NCBI GenBank assembly: GCA_022779305.1
Contig: JALFSW010000071.1
Coordinates: 1 to 64,000, forward strand
Source: Prevotella sp.
GTDB lineage: Bacteria; Bacteroidota; Bacteroidia; Bacteroidales; Bacteroidaceae
Direction of reading: 5' to 3'
DNA: 64,000 bases
The stretch's first letter is position 1. Every line of letters begins with the position of its first letter. Under the pieces are notes generated by a model. The model was not told where the DNA came from. It searched no databases and was given only the letters and a program-made list of their open reading frames with translations. The position numbers and the translations under genes were made by a program. Positions 58,071 through 64,000 of this stretch are shown here, piece after piece.

Positions 58071-58140
58071 TTGACACTTGAGTGAGCCTTAGTTGTGTTG
58101 CAAGTGTAGCTCACTTGCATTGCAACCGAGGCTCATTTGC
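58071..58140. repeat. GAGGCTCA-type repeat cluster, second site
   Basis: It contains GAGTGAGCCTTAGTTG (58080-58095), a small hairpin GCAAGTG-TAGCT-CACTTGC (58100-58118) and GCAACCGAGGCTCATTTGC (58122-58140). The last matches 16 of 19 positions of GCAACTGAGGCTCACCTGC at 22116-22134. It belongs to the same repeat family as the cluster after the AT-rich glycan block. The remaining bases between nrdG and nrdD hold no gene. Confidence 0.75.
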
Positions 58141-58280
58141 TATGTACTTAAAGTTCTCTTTTAGCGGAGAGCCATAATTGCTTGATGATGTGATTCCTTT
58201 CTATGATTGATGTTTCTAAGATAATTGTAGGATTTTTGGAAAAGTCAAACAATTTCTATGAACATCGGCATTCTCTCAAT

Positions 58281-60392
58281 CTACGAATTAACAGTGTATT
58301 TCTCTTGTGTTGCATAATATCGCTTTTCGGCTTCTTTTTGGCGTGCTTCAGAGAAGTTGCTTACTCGCTTCATATATCCGATGACACGTGTGAGATAATC
58401 GAGGTTTTCAGATTGGCAATGTGGACACACTTTTAGATTACGCTTGTCAATATGTCCGCACTCATTACAAACCGTGTTGGGAATGTTGAACGTGAAGTAA
58501 TTGCATCCTTCTTCGGCTGCTACACGAAAAAGTTGGCGATATTGAGATTGCGAAAGGTGCTCATCAAGGTTCATGTGGAGGGCAGAACCACCTGTGAGGT
58601 GTTCGATGTAGGGTGCACCATGGAGTTTAAATTTGTCAAGAATGGTTAGAGAGGCGTCTTCCACACGATAGAAATAGCTATTGTAACAATCACGTGGCAC
58701 AAGATAGCCATCAGCTTTATCCCATTTTGCATGTTTCACTCCTACGTTTTCCGCTGGAATCATTTCACAATTAAACATCGCCTCTTTTGTTCTATATGAC
58801 TTGTTATAATGCTCAATAAGTCCCAAAACCTCTTGAACAAAGTTCTTATAGTCCTCGTTGGGTGTGATGGCTAATCCCATAAATTCAGCCGCTTCAACCA
58901 ACCCATTGATACCTATCGTTAAATATTGGCGATCGATATTGATGTAGCCAGCATCAAAGAGAGGTAGCATGCGATTGGCGAGTAGCTCCTTGAGATTTTC
59001 ATTGTAAGCCAACTGAACTTTATGACAAAGGTCAATGATATAAGATAAATACTCTTTATAATCTTTTCCTTGATTTACAGCGTATTGTATGCAACGGTTA
59101 AGGTTTATCGTTAAAACACTTTTAGACCCTGTGGAAATACCGCCTGCACCCAAGGTATAGGAAAAGCCATTGTCTTGAATTTCATTTCTCAAACGGCAGC
59201 AAGAGCTGAGTGAATCGGCGCTGTCACTCATATAGGTGAAGAAACTATGTCCCTCGGCATACATTTGGGCTGCATAATCTGCCCATTCGGGATCTCGGCA
59301 TTCTCCGTTTTCTGCCAAAAGTGCCATCGTTTCTACAGGGAAAGTGAGCACAGTTTTTGTTCGTTCGGCATTGAACCAGCGCATAAAACGTTTCTGCAAC
59401 CACGATACACTCTCCCAATCGGGTCTTGATCCATCGGGGAAGTAGAAGTCGGCAAAGAGTGATTCAAAGTAATATTTGTCATAATAAGAGATGTTCCAAA
59501 AGACCGCTTGAAAATTGCGTGCGCCTGTTGGTTGGTTCAGCGAGTAGACGATTTGTTCAAAGTGATCAGTAATGATTTTATCAATGGTGCGTTGCTTCAA
59601 ACTCAAATCTACAATTTTATCGGCATTTTTCCAGTAATCTTTTCCGTATTCCAACTGTATAAAGTAGTTCATATACATCAGAAATTCTGGTGTAGCACAA
59701 GCACCTGCAAGCATACTTGAAACCATAAATACCATGTTTACAAATCCTCCGGAGAAACTTTTTAAATTGGTGGGAGCCGTAGAATTACCACCGATTGAAA
59801 CTGTTCCACCGATAAGCCAGGGATACATTGTAATTGAAGCACAATAATTAGCAAGATTGGTCTCGTCGTTTTTATAAATAAAATGGTGGGTCAGAAGATG
59901 GATGTATTCATCTGCTAATTCCTTGCCATACATTTTCTTTATTCTGTCCACTAATAAACGACGGTTTAAACGAATGAAACCTTGCTTGGGAAGTTCACCA
60001 ATGAGTGTAGCAATATTTTTATTTTCAACGTTGGCATTAGCATCGAACTTCGAGCCGCTTGCTGCATTTTCAGCACGACAATAGTCTGTAAGGAAGCGCA
60101 TTTTTTCCAAAACCTCTCTGTCTTCAGTGTGTTGCTGACGATAAACAATGAAACTTTTTGCTACATTATAATAACCTTCCTTCATCAATGCAAGCTCAAC
60201 TTGGTTTTGGATTTCTTCAACTTTGATGTCGTTGTGCATGTTGAGATTGGGTAAAATGCGGGAAATGATACCCAAGTCTATAGTTTCATTAACACTTTCA
60301 AATGCTTTCAAAATGGCGTTCATTATCTTGTCGATAGAAAAACGCTCCTTGCTTCCATCACGTTTTGTGATTGTAAATTCCTTCATATTCAT
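58281..60392 (-). CDS. nrdD: Anaerobic ribonucleoside-triphosphate reductase
   Basis: A 703-residue class III ribonucleotide reductase. FTITKRDGSKERFSIDKIMNAILKAF is the N-terminal ATP-cone. STAPTNLKSFSGGFVNMVFMVSSMLAGACATPEF, CCRLRNEI and TLGAGGISTGSKSVLTINLNRC follow in the barrel. Near the C-terminus CNECGHIDKRNLKVCPHCQSENLDYLTRVIGYM has the zinc-binding cysteines and the glycyl radical site (RVIGYM). It makes dNTPs without oxygen. Promoter at 60526-60557 leaves a leader of about 130 nt. Confidence 0.97.
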   Translation of the reverse strand: MNMKEFTITKRDGSKERFSIDKIMNAILKAFESVNETIDLGIISRILPNLNMHNDIKVEEIQNQVELALMKEGYYNVAKSFIVYRQQHTEDREVLEKMRFLTDYCRAENAASGSKFDANANVENKNIATLIGELPKQGFIRLNRRLLVDRIKKMYGKELADEYIHLLTHHFIYKNDETNLANYCASITMYPWLIGGTVSIGGNSTAPTNLKSFSGGFVNMVFMVSSMLAGACATPEFLMYMNYFIQLEYGKDYWKNADKIVDLSLKQRTIDKIITDHFEQIVYSLNQPTGARNFQAVFWNISYYDKYYFESLFADFYFPDGSRPDWESVSWLQKRFMRWFNAERTKTVLTFPVETMALLAENGECRDPEWADYAAQMYAEGHSFFTYMSDSADSLSSCCRLRNEIQDNGFSYTLGAGGISTGSKSVLTINLNRCIQYAVNQGKDYKEYLSYIIDLCHKVQLAYNENLKELLANRMLPLFDAGYINIDRQYLTIGINGLVEAAEFMGLAITPNEDYKNFVQEVLGLIEHYNKSYRTKEAMFNCEMIPAENVGVKHAKWDKADGYLVPRDCYNSYFYRVEDASLTILDKFKLHGAPYIEHLTGGSALHMNLDEHLSQSQYRQLFRVAAEEGCNYFTFNIPNTVCNECGHIDKRNLKVCPHCQSENLDYLTRVIGYMKRVSNFSEARQKEAEKRYYATQEKYTVNS

Positions 60393-60525
60393 TTAATTGT
60401 ATCTTTTAATGTTGATAGTTTGTCATTTTATAGAACTCAAATGCCTATTGTTTGATATTTGACTATTTTTTTACAACTCAATCATTAGTTTGTTGTTATT
60501 AGTTTTGGATAACTTTTTTCGTTTG

Positions 60526-60557
60526 CAAAGATATTAAGTTTATCATAAATGTGCAAA
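60526..60557 (-). promoter_or_regulatory. Perfect promoter for nrdD
   Basis: On the minus strand TTTG (60557-60554), 20 bp, TATCTTTG (60533-60526). No NrdR box was recognised around it. Confidence 0.8.
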
Positions 60558-60927
60558 TTTTTTTCTGAACAATTTCTTTCTAAATATGTTCAAGGTTTCT
60601 ATATTTAGATATACAATTACTTATATACAAGATATTTAAATAAAATAATTAAAGTTTTTAATTTATGTAATTGCATGTGATTAGGAGACGACCTGTCAAG
60701 TAGAAGTTATCAAAGTAAAAATACTTTTTGGAAAACTTTTGTTTAAAAATAGCTTAGAAAGTTTTCCAAAATAATCAATTAATATGATTTTAATAAAGCG
60801 TCAAATATATTTAAAATAGACAAATATTCTGGTCATAGAAATAAGAAAATTAATACAACAACGTTGAGAAGTATCTGAAAAAGGAAAAACTGATCCTCCT
60901 AAATTACCCTAAAAAGCATCATAACTC
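60558..60927. other. AT-rich intergenic region between divergent nrdD and MATE genes
   Basis: About 370 bp of very AT-rich sequence without an ORF. It contains a perfect 14-bp inverted repeat, TTTTGGAAAACTTT (60726-60739) and AAAGTTTTCCAAAA (60758-60771), separated by 18 bp. This could be a hairpin or a regulator site. Nothing else stands out. Confidence 0.6.
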
Positions 60928-60958
60928 TTGGCTATTTGCATTATTCTTTTTACTTTTG
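60928..60958 (+). promoter_or_regulatory. Promoter of the MATE gene
   Basis: TTG (60928-60930), 20 bp, TACTTTTG (60951-60958), about 30 bp before the start codon. Confidence 0.6.
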
Positions 60959-60988
60959 CACCGACCTTATTAATAAAAGAGGTAAGGA

Positions 60989-62362
60989 ATGGATAATAAG
61001 AAAGCTACACTTGAATTAGGGACAAAACCCATCGGCAGCTTATTGCTGCAATATGCACTTCCTGCCGTCATTGCAATGACAGCTGCATCGCTATATAACA
61101 TTGTCGATCGCGTGTTTATTGGTCAGGTGGTTGGGGCTGAAGCAATATCCGGACTTGCTGTGACGTTTCCTTTTATTAACCTCGCTGCAGCGTTTGGTGC
61201 AGCTGTTGGCGTTGGCGCAGCGACTTCTATCAGTGTGAAATTGGGACAGCGTGATTATGCAACGGCACAGAACATCCTCGGTAATACGGTTACACTGAAT
61301 CTCGTTATTGGTAGTCTCTTTGGCATAGTTTGCTTGTTCTTTCTTGACCCTATACTCCATATTTTTGGCGCAAGCAATGTTACGCTCCCTTATGCACGCG
61401 ACTATATGGTTATTATTTTGGCGGGCAATGTTTTTTCCCACATGTATTTTGGAATGAATGCAGTGCTGCGCGCCGCTTCAAAACCACGACATGCCATGTA
61501 TGCCACCATCTTTACGGTATTGATGAATACTGCACTTGATGCACTTTTCATACTTGGTTTGGGTTGGGGGATAAAAGGGGCAGCACTCGCAACAATCATA
61601 GCACAAATCATTGCATTGTTTTGGCAGATGCGACTATTTATGAACAAGAACGAGTTGTTGCATCTCAAGCGTGGTATGTATCGGCTTAAAAAAACATTGG
61701 TGGGCAATATCATCAGCATTGGTATATCACCTTTCTTAATGAATGTGTGTGCGAGTGTGGTCATTATTTTCATCAATAACCAATTGGTGAAGTATGGCGG
61801 TGATCTTGCTGTGGGGGCATTCGGCATTGCATACAGCATTTCTGCCATCTTTATCATGTTTATCATCGGTCTGAACCAAGGTATGCAGCCCATTGCTGGA
61901 TATAATTATGGTGCAAGGCAGATGGATCGTGTGATGCACGTATTGAAACTTGCTATCATCAGCGCAACAATCATCATGACCAGCGGTTGGCTGATAGCGA
62001 CTTTCCTACCCTACTATTGCGCACGATTGTTCACCTCTGACACTGAACTTATAGACCATGCAATTCAGGCTATACACATCAATATGATGATGTATCCTTT
62101 GATTGGTGTGCAAATGGTTACCACCAATTTCTTTCAATGTATAGGAAAGGTGAAAATCAGTATTTTTCTTTCATTATCAAGACAGCTTTTGTTTCTCCTG
62201 CCATTGCTTATAACGTTGCCCCATTTTTGGGGATTGAATGGTGTTTGGGCGTCAATGCCTGCGAGCGACCTGCTTGCTGTGGGCGTGGCTGTTGCCATTC
62301 TGATGGTTAATGTACGAAAAATGAAAGCTCAAGTGAATGAACATAAAAACGAACAGCGATGA
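60989..62362 (+). CDS. MATE family efflux transporter
   Basis: A 457-residue membrane protein with 12 hydrophobic segments. It starts LGTKPIGSLLLQYALPAVIAMTAASLYNIVDRVFIGQVVGAEAISGLAVTFPF, the canonical first MATE helices, and has the halfway repeat GISPFLMNVCASVVIIFINNQ and QGMQPIAGYNYGARQMDRV. It exports cationic drugs or metabolites against a Na+ or H+ gradient. It overlaps the next gene by 4 bp. Confidence 0.93.
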   Translation: MDNKKATLELGTKPIGSLLLQYALPAVIAMTAASLYNIVDRVFIGQVVGAEAISGLAVTFPFINLAAAFGAAVGVGAATSISVKLGQRDYATAQNILGNTVTLNLVIGSLFGIVCLFFLDPILHIFGASNVTLPYARDYMVIILAGNVFSHMYFGMNAVLRAASKPRHAMYATIFTVLMNTALDALFILGLGWGIKGAALATIIAQIIALFWQMRLFMNKNELLHLKRGMYRLKKTLVGNIISIGISPFLMNVCASVVIIFINNQLVKYGGDLAVGAFGIAYSISAIFIMFIIGLNQGMQPIAGYNYGARQMDRVMHVLKLAIISATIIMTSGWLIATFLPYYCARLFTSDTELIDHAIQAIHINMMMYPLIGVQMVTTNFFQCIGKVKISIFLSLSRQLLFLLPLLITLPHFWGLNGVWASMPASDLLAVGVAVAILMVNVRKMKAQVNEHKNEQR

Positions 62363-62982
62363 AAAACAAGCTTATTATCAATATAGGACGCCAGATAGGA
62401 AGTGGTGGTTACGACATAGCCAAGCTCTTGGCTAAGGCGTTCGATTGCCAATTTTATGACAAAGAACTCCTGAATTTAGCTGCAAAAAAGAGTGGTTTTT
62501 CGGAAAAATTTTTTGAACAGAACGATGAACAAAGAAGTTTTCTGAAATCGCATCTGCCGTTCCATCTACCATTCATAGCTAACAATGCTTTTTATAAGAA
62601 TAGACTCTCTCCCGAAAGTCTTTACCTCTTCCAAAGTGATGTTATCAGAGAGGCGGCTGACTCAAATATGCGTTGTGTGTTTTTGGGGCGCACTGCCGAC
62701 TACATATTGCGCGATCACAAGGAATGTATCAATATTTTCATCACAGCCAACATAGAAGATCGTATTCAAAACATCTGCCAACGTAAGGGATGTAATGAAG
62801 ATGAGGCACACAGGATCATTGAAAATGGTGAGAATGAACGGCGTAAATATTATAATTATTATACAGGGAAAGTTTGGGGAGCAGCTGAAAGCTATGACTT
62901 AATCATCAACATTAGCTGCCTTGGTCTAGAGGAGACAACAAACCTTATCACTGAGTTTATTCGCAAAAAATATACTAAATGA
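62359..62982 (+). CDS. Cytidylate kinase-like family protein
   Basis: A 207-residue P-loop-like protein. IINIGRQIGSGGYDIAKLLAKAFDCQFYDKELLNLAAKKSGF is the family start, with GRQIGSGG in the place of the Walker A loop; FLGRTADYILRDHKECINIFITANIEDRIQNIC follows. It is a paralogue of Cmk with unknown substrate. It is translationally coupled to the MATE gene, an arrangement that hints at a shared function. Confidence 0.85.
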   Translation: MKNKLIINIGRQIGSGGYDIAKLLAKAFDCQFYDKELLNLAAKKSGFSEKFFEQNDEQRSFLKSHLPFHLPFIANNAFYKNRLSPESLYLFQSDVIREAADSNMRCVFLGRTADYILRDHKECINIFITANIEDRIQNICQRKGCNEDEAHRIIENGENERRKYYNYYTGKVWGAAESYDLIINISCLGLEETTNLITEFIRKKYTK

Positions 62983-63077
62983 AATACGAGAGGTGTGCTA
63001 AATAAACATACTTTAACACAATATTAAAACCGAAGAAACGTTATTCAAAATAGAAAATATAAACAAGAAAAATAGAA

Positions 63078-64000
63078 ATGAAGACTTACTTAGTAACGGG
63101 TGCTGCTGGATTTATAGGGGCAAATTATATCAAGTACCTCCTTCACAAGAAATATGTGAAGGAAGATATAAAAGTAATCATTCTTGATGCACTTACGTAT
63201 GCAGGAAATTTGGGTACTATAAAAGATGATATTGATAACGAACGCTGCGTGTTTGTGAAAGGCGACATTCGCGATCGTCAACTTATTGATCGCCTTTTTG
63301 ATGAATATGACATTGATTATTTGGTGAACTTTGCAGCTGAAAGTCACGTAGATCGCTCGATAGAAGACCCACAACTCTTTCTGAATGTGAATATTTTAGG
63401 AACGCAAAACCTTATGGATGCAGCCCGCAGAGCGTGGGTTACGGGGAAAGACGAACAAGGTTATCCCATTTGGAAAGCAGGTAAACGCTACCATCAAGTT
63501 TCAACCGATGAGGTTTATGGTTCGCTCGGCGACGAAGGTTATTTTACGGAAGAAACACCACTTTGTCCCCACAGCCCATATTCAGCTAGCAAGACAAGTG
63601 CTGACTTGTTTGTCAGTGCATATCGCGACACTTTCCACATGCCCGTAACCATCACACGTTGTTCAAATAACTATGGTCCTTATCATTTCCCGGAAAAACT
63701 CATACCGCTGATTATCAACAATATTCTTTCTGGTAAACCACTGCCTGTATATGGCGAGGGACTGAATGTGAGAGATTGGTTGTATGTGGAAGACCATTGT
63801 AAGGCCATTGATATGGTGGTGCGTGAAGGACGCGAAGGAGAAGTTTACAACGTTGGCGGACACAACGAGATGCGCAACATCGACATCGTGAAGCTAACCA
63901 TCAAGACCATACACGATATGATGGAAGAAGACAAGGAACTCCGGAAAGTGTTGAAGAAACAGGTGAAAGACAGCAATGGTGACATCGACATTAGCTGGAT
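63078..64000 (+). CDS. rfbB: dTDP-glucose 4,6-dehydratase, 5' part
   Basis: An open frame of 307 codons runs off the right edge. It starts MKTYLVTGAAGFIGANYIKY (NAD-binding glycine motif), then FAAESHVDRSIEDP, QVSTDEVYGSLGDEG, the catalytic YSASKTSADLFV (YxxxK), and TRCSNNYGPYHFPEKLIPLII with NVRDWLYVEDHC. It makes dTDP-4-keto-6-deoxyglucose, the usual precursor of dTDP-L-rhamnose. About 95 bp of AT-rich spacer separates it from the previous gene. Likely the first or second gene of an rml cluster outside the window. Confidence 0.96.
   Translation, partial: MKTYLVTGAAGFIGANYIKYLLHKKYVKEDIKVIILDALTYAGNLGTIKDDIDNERCVFVKGDIRDRQLIDRLFDEYDIDYLVNFAAESHVDRSIEDPQLFLNVNILGTQNLMDAARRAWVTGKDEQGYPIWKAGKRYHQVSTDEVYGSLGDEGYFTEETPLCPHSPYSASKTSADLFVSAYRDTFHMPVTITRCSNNYGPYHFPEKLIPLIINNILSGKPLPVYGEGLNVRDWLYVEDHCKAIDMVVREGREGEVYNVGGHNEMRNIDIVKLTIKTIHDMMEEDKELRKVLKKQVKDSNGDIDISW

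Noticed and set aside
58203..58436. 77-codon plus-strand frame at the nrdD 3' end
   Set aside because: It overlaps the conserved glycyl-radical end of nrdD on the other strand.

Overview
The window is a Bacteroidetes chromosome segment, most likely from a Prevotella-like member of the Bacteroidales. Evidence: promoters of the form TTTG-N19/20-TAnnTTTG, absence of Shine-Dalgarno sequences, a TPP-riboswitch thiamin locus of TonB receptor/PnuC-type permease/pyrophosphokinase, an RprXY-like two-component pair, a DUF3256 protein, fused FeoA-FeoB and a second EF-G paralogue. The species cannot be fixed from the sequence alone.

Layout. 1-943: a possible transposase tail, then rplU-rpmA. 944-1723: terminator, a 197-bp MITE-like element and a promoter with a long leader. 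1724-28721: a large surface polysaccharide locus, all on the plus strand. It holds sugar-nucleotide genes (glf, gmd, fcl; a nonulosonic acid trio at 7666-9955; a GDP-D-glycero-D-manno-heptose set at 13423-16475), two Wzx/Wzy-type membrane proteins, six or seven glycosyltransferases, four acyltransferase-3 genes of which only one is intact here, then a GNAT protein, an ATP-grasp enzyme, an initiating sugar transferase, an aminotransferase and a nucleotidyltransferase. The stretch from about 7.4 to 20.95 kb is visibly more AT-rich than its flanks and looks acquired. Its right edge is followed by hairpin repeats and a CTAGGG-rich tandem array (22116-22305).

28696-36224 is housekeeping: hemW (minus), EF-G2, an RprXY-like kinase/regulator pair and dinB (minus). 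36394-44193 is a second polysaccharide module with export protein (Wza type), chain-length protein (Wzz type), flippase, polymerase and one glycosyltransferase. It may supply the export machinery that the first locus lacks. 44410-47802 carries fabD, a GH13 enzyme and a DUF3256 protein, followed by a candidate small RNA of about 70 nt. 47936-51892 is the thiamin uptake operon under a TPP riboswitch on the minus strand. Then come a lipoprotein binding protein (minus) and radA (plus) from a divergent, nearly leaderless promoter pair, feoAB, and the anaerobic ribonucleotide reductase genes nrdG/nrdD (minus), which are separated by repeats. The window ends with a MATE transporter, a cytidylate-kinase-like protein and the start of rfbB.

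The strongest signals for variation are a (GAGAA)n tract inside an O-acyltransferase that is out of frame by exactly one repeat unit, a G9 tract near the 3' end of the GNAT gene that overlaps the next gene, an IS630-type remnant joined to a truncated acyltransferase, and an internally deleted acyltransferase. Together they suggest that acyl decoration of the surface polysaccharide is under repeated switching or loss.
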